Both the position numbers and the translations under genes were made by a program. 64,000 nt of DNA from Thalassospiraceae bacterium LMO-JJ14. Lineage in GTDB: Bacteria > Pseudomonadota > Alphaproteobacteria > Rhodospirillales > Casp-alpha2. Below are positions 33,206 through 41,656 of this stretch, in pieces (position 1 is the stretch's first letter; every line of letters starts with the position of its first letter). Where the stretch lies: assembly GCA_021555105.2 (NCBI GenBank), contig CP134604.1:3076501-3140500 (forward strand), read 5' to 3'. Under the pieces are notes generated by a model that was not told where the DNA came from, searched no databases, and saw only the letters and a list, made by a program, of their open reading frames with translations.

Positions 33206-34616
33206 CTCCGCCGGCCGGTAATTTCGGATACGCTATTTTCCCGGCGCTGTTGCGCGGCAGCACATCGATTTCAGACACACTGTAACCACGCGGGTGCAGG
33301 GTCGTGATTTCACCGATCAGGTCACCGACTTTCGTGACCGCGCCGCCATCTGCGACATAGACCTGCATATGCCCATCTTCGCCGACACACGCGCAATCGA
33401 ACCCGGCGGCACAAAGCTGGCGCTCGATCTCGTCCAGGTTGACGCGATGGCCGTATATTTTCAGAAACCTCTTCTTGCGCCCGACGATACTCATGTAGCC
33501 GTCTTCATCACGAACGGCGATATCCCCCGTTGCGATGACACCCCGATTGTCATCCCCCCGGCCAAGATCGGCGCGGCTAACCGCATAGCCCATGCTGACG
33601 TTGGCCCCTTCGTACATCAGCTCGCCTGCCGTGCCTGGCGCAGATATCTCATCGCCGGATTCGTCTGCAAGCCACATCCGGCCACCCGGAATGGCGATGC
33701 CGATACTCCCCGCCTTGTCGCGGGCACGCGCCGCCGGGACATAGGAAATCCGGGCCGTCGCTTCGGTCTGGCCATACATCGCCACGAATAGCACCCCCTT
33801 TTCCGCGCACGTATCGATCATGTCATGCATAAGATCGATTGGCATCCGTCCCCCGGCCTGCGTGATATAACGCAAGCCCGATATGTCCATCTTTGCGAAC
33901 CTGAGCTTTTTCAATAGCTCATAAATGAATGGAACGCCGCCAAAACTTGTAATGGCGCTGGCATGAAACGTATCCCAGAAGGAGCGCGCCATGATCCCGT
34001 CTTCTGTCAGCACCACCGACGCACCGGCGGACAGATGCGTATTCAGGATCGAAAGACCGTACGAATAGCTCATCGGCATGGTCGTGATCGTGCGCTCTGC
34101 GGGCGTGATCCCCAGATACTCGTTGATCTGTTGCGTATTCGCATGGATGTTGTCAAAGGACAGGCGGACGAAATTATGACTGCCGGTGGTCCCCGATGTC
34201 GAAAGCAGCACGGCCAGATCATCGTGCGGCGCCCCGCCCCCCTTGGTGGCACCGGCAACGAGCTGATAGCCGCCAAAATGTGCGATCACCGCAGCATCGG
34301 CAAAGCTTTTGGCCGCATCATCCGGCAAGAAGAGATACTCCGGCCTGAAGGCGTCAATAATCCCCAGAAGCTGGTTCGCCTTGATCGTATGATGCACCAG
34401 CATCTGCGCGCGCCCGGCCCGCATCAGACCGGTGTAGGCCGCAACGCAATCCGTTTCATTTCGGCACAGAACGAGCGTCAGGGTTTCGGGCGCGACATGG
34501 CGCGCAATTTCATCGCCCCTTGCTTTGAGCGTACGATATGAGGACTGAACACCACGATCAATTAAGGCGATTGCGTCTGGCCAGCGCTCGAAAGCATCAA
34601 AAATCGATTTCCGCAT
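33186..34616 (-). CDS. AMP-dependent acyl-CoA/acyl-ACP ligase
   Basis: A 476-residue adenylate-forming enzyme with the ordered core motifs: LLSTSGTTGSHNFVRLS (A3, about residue 137), MYGQTEATARISY (A5, about 280), TGDIAVRDEDGYMSIVGRKK (A7-A8, about 362) and NSAGKIAYPKL with the A10 lysine near the end. It would activate a carboxylic acid with ATP and load it on CoA or the cluster ACP. The acid cannot be predicted. It follows the radical SAM/SPASM gene by 36 bases and overlaps the LuxE-like gene. Confidence 0.87.
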   Translation of the reverse strand: MRKSIFDAFERWPDAIALIDRGVQSSYRTLKARGDEIARHVAPETLTLVLCRNETDCVAAYTGLMRAGRAQMLVHHTIKANQLLGIIDAFRPEYLFLPDDAAKSFADAAVIAHFGGYQLVAGATKGGGAPHDDLAVLLSTSGTTGSHNFVRLSFDNIHANTQQINEYLGITPAERTITTMPMSYSYGLSILNTHLSAGASVVLTEDGIMARSFWDTFHASAITSFGGVPFIYELLKKLRFAKMDISGLRYITQAGGRMPIDLMHDMIDTCAEKGVLFVAMYGQTEATARISYVPAARARDKAGSIGIAIPGGRMWLADESGDEISAPGTAGELMYEGANVSMGYAVSRADLGRGDDNRGVIATGDIAVRDEDGYMSIVGRKKRFLKIYGHRVNLDEIERQLCAAGFDCACVGEDGHMQVYVADGGAVTKVGDLIGEITTLHPRGYSVSEIDVLPRNSAGKIAYPKLPAGGDGARYV

Positions 34617-34652
34617 AGGCTTTTCTGCCCGTTCTGTGCCCTGAAAGTTTTT

Positions 34653-35714
34653 CTACTCGGCCGGCACTTGAAGAAAATCTTCCTCCGCGAAAATGTCTTC
34701 GGCAAGAGATGGCTTGAAAATCGTCGTTTTCTCTTTGCGCAGGAAATTGTTCACAAAATCCTGATCCTCACCGGCCAGGCATTTGCTCGAATGTTCCCTG
34801 AAATACTTGATACGGAATCCGAAATCGGAAATTTCCTTCAGTGTATTTTCGAACACATTGCCGATCTTGATATGCACGTACGGACACGCCAGCACATCGC
34901 CGATGGGGGTGACGTAAAGGCGGTTGACGGTATTGCATCCGAGGACGGCTTCGTAGTTGCGGTCAAACGGATCCCACAGATTGCGCAGCACGTTCTTATA
35001 CTTTTTACGCATTTCGATCAGGTGCGCCTTGTCTTCATCGTCGACCATGATTTCAGACATCTGGTGCCACATGCCAGCAGGCGTCGCGACATTGACCAGC
35101 GTCGTGTAGCGCTTGTCCTTGGAATACTCCATCAGCAGCTTTACGTCTTCAGAAAGCGCGTTGTAGTGGCCGACCGTGATGTTCATGTACGGCGCCATAC
35201 CCGCATTCTTGACGTGCTCGAGGGCTTCCATGGCACGGCGCCAGGAATCCTTGCGACCGCGGAACCGGTCGTGCTCTTCCGGATCCATGCTGTCGATACT
35301 GACGGAGACGCGATTGACGCCGGCCTTGGCCAGACGTTCGGCCATCGGCGCATCCAGGAAATATCCGTTCGTCGTCAGATACAGATAAAACCGGCTCGGC
35401 CGGATGGCTTCGATGACCTCGAACAAAAGATCGGGTTGCAGCAGCAGCTCACCGCCCTGCAGATCCCATTCAAAGATGCCCAGTTCATCGGCCTGATCGG
35501 CAATCTCGTAAATCTTTTCAGGTGACAGCACCTCTTTGACGTGGTCGCCCTTGGGCGAGTTCGTGAAACAGTGCTCGCAACGTAAATTGCACGCATTGTT
35601 TACGTTGACGTCGATGCCTCGTTGTTTGGTGCCGATTTTGCCATCGTTCTTGCGAACGGCGTCATGAAAGGATTTGAATTTTTCAAGCACGCGCGGCTTG
35701 TCTAGTAGTCGCAT
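34653..35714 (-). CDS. radical SAM/SPASM domain protein
   Basis: About 353 residues starting at MRLLDKPRVLEKF; an upstream in-frame extension of 22 residues lies in the leader. The cluster motif CNLRCEHC is near residue 43, with the downstream radical SAM segments LQGGELLLQPDLLFEVIEA and RVSVSIDSMDPEEHDRFRG. The C-terminal part has cysteines spaced as in SPASM domains (GCNTVN; DVLACPYVHIKIGNVFE; SKCLAGED). It heads the acyl/transketolase operon. Two SPASM proteins flank this operon, but no precursor peptide is visible, so a small-molecule or sugar substrate is at least as likely as a peptide. Confidence 0.83.
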   Translation of the reverse strand: MRLLDKPRVLEKFKSFHDAVRKNDGKIGTKQRGIDVNVNNACNLRCEHCFTNSPKGDHVKEVLSPEKIYEIADQADELGIFEWDLQGGELLLQPDLLFEVIEAIRPSRFYLYLTTNGYFLDAPMAERLAKAGVNRVSVSIDSMDPEEHDRFRGRKDSWRRAMEALEHVKNAGMAPYMNITVGHYNALSEDVKLLMEYSKDKRYTTLVNVATPAGMWHQMSEIMVDDEDKAHLIEMRKKYKNVLRNLWDPFDRNYEAVLGCNTVNRLYVTPIGDVLACPYVHIKIGNVFENTLKEISDFGFRIKYFREHSSKCLAGEDQDFVNNFLRKEKTTIFKPSLAEDIFAEEDFLQVPAE

Positions 35715-35728
35715 AGGAGTTCTCTCCT
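35715..35728 (-). promoter_or_regulatory. hairpin covering the ribosome-binding site of the radical SAM gene
   Basis: On the mRNA strand AGGAG-AGAA-CTCCT stands directly before the ATG. The 5' arm is the ribosome-binding sequence itself, so the 5-bp stem would close it. It may modulate translation of the operon's first gene; the stem is short, so the effect is uncertain. Confidence 0.35.
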
Positions 35729-35742
35729 GTGTTCCATTCTCA

Positions 35743-35763
35743 CTGGCAAAACAAAAATGCCAG
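35743..35763. promoter_or_regulatory. inverted repeat in the divergent control region
   Basis: CTGGCA and TGCCAG flank a 9-base AT-rich spacer, giving a perfect dyad between the divergent radical SAM and neuB-type genes. The geometry suits a dimeric regulator or a transcript hairpin. The spacing excludes a sigma-54 promoter, because GG and GC are 12 rather than 10 bases apart. Confidence 0.3.
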
Positions 35764-35969
35764 CTTGGGACGTGTACCATATAGGAAAATGAAGAATAAT
35801 TATAGGTATTTATTCGGTATTTCCGGGCATCTGGGAAAACGCCACATTCAAAATAATGCCTTCAAAATCTATACATCTAGGCGAGTAAAGGCCATGTGAA
35901 GATTGTTGCAGCGGCTTCGGAATAATTCGGGATTTTCATATATTTACCCAATTTTCAGAAACCGCATGC

Positions 35970-37085
35970 ATGATCATCAAAGATCGGCGGTTAAATTCAC
36001 AAGGTTTTTCGTGGCAATCGCTTTATGCTAAGGACGAGCGAGAGCAGAACGGCTTTTTGCAAGGGTTTCAGGTGCACACTCCATCTTCATTTTATGGCGA
36101 CGGCGTCTTCATTATCGCCGAAGTCGGCAACAATCACGAAGGCGACTTCGCCCTTGCCCAGGAAATGGTCGGACTCGCCGCCGAAACCGGTGTCGATGCG
36201 GTCAAATTCCAGACCATCGTCCCCGAGCGCTTCGTCAAACGCAGCGACGAGCCGCGCTTTTCCACACTCAAGAAGTTCGAATTCAGCTACGACCAGTTCA
36301 GTCAGCTTTCAAAACAGGCCCATGCGGCCGGTCTCAAATTCATGTCGACACCTTTCGACCTGGAAAGCGCGGCCTTCCTCGGCAGCATCTGCGATGCAAT
36401 CAAGATCGCATCCAGCGACAACACCTTCTATGCCTTGATCGAAGAAGCGGCGAAAACGACACTGCCGCTGGTGATCTCGACCGGACTTGCGAACGAGGCG
36501 GAAATCCGCATCGCCGTTAGGACCGTCGATGATATCTGGGACGGCAAGCGGCTGCCGATTGATCTCGGGCTTTTGCATTGCGTAAGCAATTACCCTACCG
36601 ACCCCGTGAACGCCAATATCGCCGCCATATCCACAATCGCGAAAAATTTCCCCAGGCGCACACCCGGTTATTCCGATCACACCATTGGTATTGATGCGGC
36701 GAAGCTTGCCGTAGGCGCTGGTGCCAGGATCATCGAAAAGCATTTCACCATCGCCAACGATCATTCCGACTTCCGCGACCATCAGTTATCCGCCGACCCC
36801 CGGACCATGAAACGGCTGGTCGAGGAAATCCGTGCCGCAGAAGCCATGCTCGGGGACGGGCAGATCGAAATGGCGGATTGCGAAAAGGACATTGCGCCAC
36901 AGATCCGGCGTTCCATCGTCGCTGCGCGCAGGCTCGAGGGCGGTCATACAGTCGGCCGCGACGACCTGAACTGGACCCGTCCCGGCACCGGCATGCCCCC
37001 CGGCCGGGAGCAGGATATCATCGGCCGGAAGCTCAAGTCGCCGATGGCCGAGGGCGATCCTTTCACACCCAGCAACCTGATCTGA
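35970..37085 (+). CDS. NeuB-family nonulosonic acid synthase
   Basis: A 371-residue enzyme that would condense phosphoenolpyruvate with a six-carbon amino sugar to a nine-carbon acid (sialic, legionaminic or pseudaminic type). FIIAEVGNNHEGDFALAQEM (about residues 47-66) and VDAVKFQT are the NeuB N-terminal barrel motifs; GYSDHTIGIDAAKLAVGAGA and IIEKHFT are the usual metal and substrate segments; the final 60 residues (RRSIVAARRLEGGHTVGRDD) are the SAF antifreeze-like domain that closes the partner site. The first 40 residues are extra. It starts the sugar operon and is followed closely by asnB. The precise product cannot be read from sequence. Confidence 0.9.
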   Translation: MIIKDRRLNSQGFSWQSLYAKDEREQNGFLQGFQVHTPSSFYGDGVFIIAEVGNNHEGDFALAQEMVGLAAETGVDAVKFQTIVPERFVKRSDEPRFSTLKKFEFSYDQFSQLSKQAHAAGLKFMSTPFDLESAAFLGSICDAIKIASSDNTFYALIEEAAKTTLPLVISTGLANEAEIRIAVRTVDDIWDGKRLPIDLGLLHCVSNYPTDPVNANIAAISTIAKNFPRRTPGYSDHTIGIDAAKLAVGAGARIIEKHFTIANDHSDFRDHQLSADPRTMKRLVEEIRAAEAMLGDGQIEMADCEKDIAPQIRRSIVAARRLEGGHTVGRDDLNWTRPGTGMPPGREQDIIGRKLKSPMAEGDPFTPSNLI

Positions 37086-37095
37086 GGCCGCTGGG

Positions 37096-38925
37096 ATGTG
37101 TGGCATCGCCGGTGCGTTCGGCCCCCAGCCCACCGACGCCCAGCGCATCCACGGCGCGCTCGCCAGCATGCGTCATCGGGGCCCGGATGCCGAAGCGGCG
37201 GCAAATTATACGCTCGGCGAAAACCATATCAGCCTGCTGCATACCCGCCTCGCCATCATTGATCTTGATCCCCGCGCCAACCAGCCGTTTGAACGCGACG
37301 GCATCGCACTGACCTACAACGGCGAAATCTATAACTACGTCGAACTTCGCGATGAGCTGACCTCGCTCGGACATAGTTTCAGCACAGCATCAGATACCGA
37401 GGTACTTATCGAAGCCTATAGGGAATGGGGGCCTGCGTTTCTCGACCGGCTCGACGGTATGTGGGCGTTCGCGCTTTTCGATCGTACTACCTCGGAGCTG
37501 ATCTTGAGCCGTGACCGTTTCGGCGAAAAACCGCTCTATACGTGGTTTGTCGGCGACACGCTCTATTTCGCCTCGGAAATCAAAACGCTGACGGCACTGG
37601 TGGGACGCAAACCACCGGTCAATACGGAACAACTGCGCCGCTATCTCGTCAACGGATACAAGTGCCTGGGCAAAAGCGGGCAGACATATTTCGAAGGCGT
37701 GAGTGCATTGCCCAGCGGCAGTTGCGCAATCATGCAAACCCCGGCACGACCGGCCCCGGCGCCTTATTGGCGGCTTGCCATGGACACCCGCGAGACCTCA
37801 TTCGAAGATGCCGTCGCTCATGCCAAAAGCCTGCTTATCCGCGCTGTCGAAACCCGGATGCGTGCCGATGTACCGCTTGCCTTCTGCCTTTCCGGCGGTG
37901 TCGATTCTGCAACGCTCGCCGCCATTGCGGCCAAGAACATGGGCCACGACATTCATTGTTTCTCGATCATCGACAGTGATGAACGTTATGACGAAAGCGC
38001 CAACATAGACATCATGGTCCGGCATCTCGACTGCCGGCATCACCGGGTCCAAACATCGACGGAAGGATTTTTCGAGCGGCTCAGAGCGCAGGTTGCGGCT
38101 CATGACGCGCCCGTCGTCACCATCAGCTATTACATGCATGCGTTCCTGTCCGAAGCGATTGCCGAGAACGGTTACAAAATCGCCATTTCCGGCACGGCTG
38201 CGGATGAAATCTTCACTGGCTATTACGATCATTATTCGATGTGGCTGGCGGCGATGCATGACACCCCCGGCGTGGACTTCGAGGCCCTGGTCGGTGCTTG
38301 GAAATCGGGTATGGGCGCCTTTGTTCAGAACCCGGGGCTTCAGGACCCGTTATGCTTCGTCAAGAACCCCGACCAGCGCGATCACATTACGCTCGACCGC
38401 GCGCTTTTTTCCTCGTTTCTGACTGAACCGTTTTCCGAATCCTGGTCGGAAGACAACTATACCGATGCACTGCTCAGAAACCGCATGGCGAACGAATTGT
38501 TCACCGAAGCCGTTCCTGTGATTTTGAACGAGGACGATCTGAACTCGATGATGTTCTCGATCGAGAACCGCTCGCCATTCCTAGACCGGGCGCTGGTCGA
38601 ATATCTGTACTCGGTGCCGGCACGCCATCTCATGGGAGGTGGCTATGCAAAACGCATCCTGCGCGAAATCGGCGCCGGGATCGTTCCCGATCAGGTCCGT
38701 CTTGATACCCGAAAGCGCGGCTTCAATGCCTCGATCAACTCGCTTGTCGACCGGAATGACCCGGAAACCCGGGAAATTCTGCTCAGCGAGAGCCCGATCT
38801 TCGACATCGTCAAACGTAGCGCCATCGAAGAATTCCTGAACGGCGACATGGCATCCAACAGCTTCTCGAAATTCCTTTTCAGCTTTATCTCGTCAAAGCT
38901 GTTCCTGGAAACCCAGGCACAATGA
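37096..38925 (+). CDS. asparagine synthase (glutamine-hydrolysing) family amidotransferase
   Basis: A 609-residue AsnB-type protein. Cys2 in MCGIAGAFG is the glutaminase nucleophile, and RHRGPDAEA and YNGEIYN are class II amidotransferase motifs. The synthetase domain has CLSGGVDSATLAAIAA (about residues 261-276), the ATP pyrophosphatase loop. In a glycan locus such proteins amidate a carboxyl group of a sugar acid rather than aspartate, so amidation of a nonulosonic or uronic acid is a reasonable guess. It begins 10 bases after the neuB-type gene and overlaps the next by 4 bases. Confidence 0.88.
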   Translation: MCGIAGAFGPQPTDAQRIHGALASMRHRGPDAEAAANYTLGENHISLLHTRLAIIDLDPRANQPFERDGIALTYNGEIYNYVELRDELTSLGHSFSTASDTEVLIEAYREWGPAFLDRLDGMWAFALFDRTTSELILSRDRFGEKPLYTWFVGDTLYFASEIKTLTALVGRKPPVNTEQLRRYLVNGYKCLGKSGQTYFEGVSALPSGSCAIMQTPARPAPAPYWRLAMDTRETSFEDAVAHAKSLLIRAVETRMRADVPLAFCLSGGVDSATLAAIAAKNMGHDIHCFSIIDSDERYDESANIDIMVRHLDCRHHRVQTSTEGFFERLRAQVAAHDAPVVTISYYMHAFLSEAIAENGYKIAISGTAADEIFTGYYDHYSMWLAAMHDTPGVDFEALVGAWKSGMGAFVQNPGLQDPLCFVKNPDQRDHITLDRALFSSFLTEPFSESWSEDNYTDALLRNRMANELFTEAVPVILNEDDLNSMMFSIENRSPFLDRALVEYLYSVPARHLMGGGYAKRILREIGAGIVPDQVRLDTRKRGFNASINSLVDRNDPETREILLSESPIFDIVKRSAIEEFLNGDMASNSFSKFLFSFISSKLFLETQAQ

Positions 38926-39641
38926 GCACTGTTTGCATCATACAGGCGCGCCATACCTCAACCCGTTTGCCGGGCAAGATGATCCTGCCGCTCTGTGGCG
39001 TGCCGGTCATTGAACACATCATCAACCGTGCACGCAGCGTTACAGAAATCGACCGCATCTGCGTGACGATCCCCGAAGGAGACGCCCAAGCGCCGTTGGC
39101 CGACTTCCTTGCTCGGTTCAAAGATGTCCACATCTCACGCGGACCCGAGGAACACCTGCTGACCCGCTTTGCCATCGCCGCAGATGAAACCGGCGCCGAT
39201 ATCGTCGTCAGGCTTTGGGGCGATTGTCCGGCCATCGATCCTGCCGTCATCCGCCGACTGCTCGGGACTTTCTCGCATGAAGGCGCGGACTGGGCATATC
39301 TGAGCGGTAAAAGCGGCTATCCGCTCGGATACGAATGCCAGGCGATCCGTGCCGCCGCGCTGCAATCGGCGAACCGGGAAGCCGTTGATCCCGCCGACCT
39401 TGAATACCTGCATTCCTATTTCGACAAGTTTCCCGAACGATTTTCAAAATCCGATATACGCAGACCCGGCTTTACCGGCGATACGGCAAGTGCGTTGCAG
39501 ATGCTTCTGGACACGCATGAAGATTATCGGAATTTACAAGCCATCTTTGCTACACTTTACCCGGGCAATCCGATGTTCGGATTGTCCGAAGTCGAGGCTC
39601 TGGCGGCGAGGGAACCGTCACTTTTTGCCGCGCCATCTTAA
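38922..39641 (+). CDS. SpsF-type cytidylyltransferase (first of three)
   Basis: A 239-residue nucleotidyltransferase. The N-terminus IIQARHTSTRLPGKMILPLC is the CTP-binding motif of the CTP_transf_3 family in its SpsF form (ARxxSTRLPGK), and VRLWGDCPAIDPAVI (about residue 90) holds the metal-binding Asp. It would couple CTP to a sugar acid such as the NeuB product. Two further paralogues lie at 48366 and 50356, so more than one activated sugar may be made. It is translationally coupled to asnB through ATGA. Confidence 0.85.
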   Translation: MSTVCIIQARHTSTRLPGKMILPLCGVPVIEHIINRARSVTEIDRICVTIPEGDAQAPLADFLARFKDVHISRGPEEHLLTRFAIAADETGADIVVRLWGDCPAIDPAVIRRLLGTFSHEGADWAYLSGKSGYPLGYECQAIRAAALQSANREAVDPADLEYLHSYFDKFPERFSKSDIRRPGFTGDTASALQMLLDTHEDYRNLQAIFATLYPGNPMFGLSEVEALAAREPSLFAAPS

Positions 39642-39701
39642 TCATCGCTCAACTTTCATGGCCTAAGACAACGATAACCACTTTCAGATTTCAGGAGCAG
39701 A

Positions 39702-40604
39702 ATGTTGAAAACCATTAACTTCCATGTCGGAAGCGGACGTTGCGGATCGACGCTTATACAAGCGCTTTTCAACGACAAGATGTTCCATGAAATCTTCGCC
39801 CAGCATTCGATCAAATACGACCCGCACATTTACCGCGACACCGGCATGATAGCCCATGACGAGACATTCATCCGCGAGCACTGGCAGCCCGTAAAGGATC
39901 AGTATTTCACCCCTATGGAGTCGTTGGCGGAACAGAGTTTTTTCGTCACCCAGGAAAACCTTTTGGGGATGCGTTCGGAAAAGGGCCAAAAGAACATCTG
40001 CGATGTATCGTGCGAGAAAATCGCATTCCTTGCGGAAGGCTACCATCCAAAGATCATCATCCTTGTCCGGCGCCAGGACACCTATATCGAATCGCTCTAT
40101 AACCAGTGCATCAAACGCTATGAAACACGGGACTTTCAGACGTTTTGTGACGACTTCCCGCGTGAAAACTGGCACTGGGCCGACAATATCGAGACCTACG
40201 CTAAATTCTTTGGCCGAGAAAACGTCACCGTCATTCCGTTCGAGCAGAAGGTATATGCGGAATCCGAACATTCCGGCTTTCTCGCCGCAGTCATCATGGC
40301 AATCGGCGTTGAAACGCGGCTTGCGTTCAGGGACCTCCCCGTCATCAATCCCAGCCTTGCACCGCGCGCCGTGGAAGTCATGCGCGTCGCCAACAAGCAT
40401 CTGAGCAAGCGTGAAGCGCATAATCTTGCAGACTGGTTCGAAGCGCATGTGCAAAAGGATCCGAACGACCGCTACAGGCTTATGAACGATGAACTGCGAA
40501 GCGAGATCGTTGCATACTTCAAGGAATCCAATGCACGTTTGTGCGATGAATACTTCACCGGGTTTCCCGCGGCGAAAGCATACTATACCGGCGCGGACCT
40601 CTGA
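39702..40604 (+). CDS. sulfotransferase-like protein
   Basis: A 300-residue protein opening with INFHVGSGRCGSTLIQALF, a P-loop-like motif of PAPS-dependent sulfotransferases (GxxRxGST), and with IIILVRRQDTYIESLYNQ (about residue 117), the second PAPS-contact region that reads RNP.....S..Y in the family. It would add a sulfate to a sugar or protein, in the cytoplasm. Homology is at the fold level, so sulfotransferase activity is probable rather than certain. A good CAGGAG site precedes the ATG. It sits within the sugar operon, 60 bases after the cytidylyltransferase. Confidence 0.65.
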   Translation: MLKTINFHVGSGRCGSTLIQALFNDKMFHEIFAQHSIKYDPHIYRDTGMIAHDETFIREHWQPVKDQYFTPMESLAEQSFFVTQENLLGMRSEKGQKNICDVSCEKIAFLAEGYHPKIIILVRRQDTYIESLYNQCIKRYETRDFQTFCDDFPRENWHWADNIETYAKFFGRENVTVIPFEQKVYAESEHSGFLAAVIMAIGVETRLAFRDLPVINPSLAPRAVEVMRVANKHLSKREAHNLADWFEAHVQKDPNDRYRLMNDELRSEIVAYFKESNARLCDEYFTGFPAAKAYYTGADL

Positions 40605-40627
40605 ATGAGCGCCTGAACGGTCAAGCT

Positions 40628-41656
40628 ATGGCGAACGCTAACAGCGGAAATGATAAAATGGGCGTTGCCGTGCTTGGCCTCGGCGTCGGCGAGCAGCATG
40701 CGGTTGCCTTCAATGCAGACCCGCGCACGGAAATCCGCTGGCTGATCGATCTCGATAAGGCGCGGGCGAGTGACGTGCAATCCCGTATCGGTGCCGGTCA
40801 GACCACAAGCGCGCTGAATACAGCGCTTGACGATCCCGCCGTCGATATCGTCTCCATCGCCAGCTTCGATCACATGCATACCGGACAAGTCTTACAGTGC
40901 CTTGAAGCGGGCAAGCATGTCTTTGTCGAAAAGCCGCTGTGCCGCACGGCGGATGAGCTTTCATCGATCATCAAGGCATGGCAGGCGGCCGGGCAACCGA
41001 ATCTGGCGTCCAACCTCGTGCTGCGCGACGCCGATTTGTACCGATGGCTGGCCAGCGAGATTGCCGCCGGCAATCTGGGCCGTATCTATGCCATCGACGG
41101 CGATTACCTGTACGGGCGCCTTGAAAAGATTACCGAAGGCTGGCGCAAGGATGTGCCGGATTATTCGGTGATCGAAGGTGGTGGAATTCACCTGATCGAT
41201 CTGATGCTGATGCTCTCGGGCGAACGTCCGACGAGTGTGAATTGTATCGGTAACCGCATCGCCAGCGACGGCACCGGCTTCAACTACGATGACTTCATGG
41301 CCGCGACCTATACCTTCCCTTCCGGGTTGATCGGGCGCATCACGGCGAATTTCGGCTGCGTGCACAGGCACCATCATGTGCTGCGCGTATTCGGCACCGA
41401 GGCGACCTTCATATACGACGATGCCGGACCGCGGTTACACAAGACCTGCGAAGAGAACAGACGCGCCGAGCCCGTTGTGCAAAACCCGCTGCCCGCGTCC
41501 AAGGGCGCCTTGATCCCGGCCTTTATCGACGCCATCGAAAGCGGGGCAGATCCGGCACCGCAGGCCTACCGGGAGTTCGATCTGATCCGCGCCGTCGCCG
41601 CCACCGACACCGCACACGCCAATCATGCAACCCAGAACATCGAGTACGATACATGA
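40628..41656 (+). CDS. Gfo/Idh/MocA-family oxidoreductase
   Basis: A 342-residue NAD(P)-dependent sugar dehydrogenase. GVAVLGLGVGEQHAVAF (about residues 12-28) is the Rossmann motif; HVFVEKPLCRT (about 98) has the family's catalytic EKP; GGGIHLIDLMLMLSGERP (about 185) is the C-terminal domain signature with the conserved G-x-H-x-x-D. Such enzymes oxidise or isomerise a nucleotide sugar before an aminotransferase step, and the next gene is a DegT aminotransferase that overlaps by 4 bases. The substrate is unknown. Confidence 0.9.
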   Translation: MANANSGNDKMGVAVLGLGVGEQHAVAFNADPRTEIRWLIDLDKARASDVQSRIGAGQTTSALNTALDDPAVDIVSIASFDHMHTGQVLQCLEAGKHVFVEKPLCRTADELSSIIKAWQAAGQPNLASNLVLRDADLYRWLASEIAAGNLGRIYAIDGDYLYGRLEKITEGWRKDVPDYSVIEGGGIHLIDLMLMLSGERPTSVNCIGNRIASDGTGFNYDDFMAATYTFPSGLIGRITANFGCVHRHHHVLRVFGTEATFIYDDAGPRLHKTCEENRRAEPVVQNPLPASKGALIPAFIDAIESGADPAPQAYREFDLIRAVAATDTAHANHATQNIEYDT

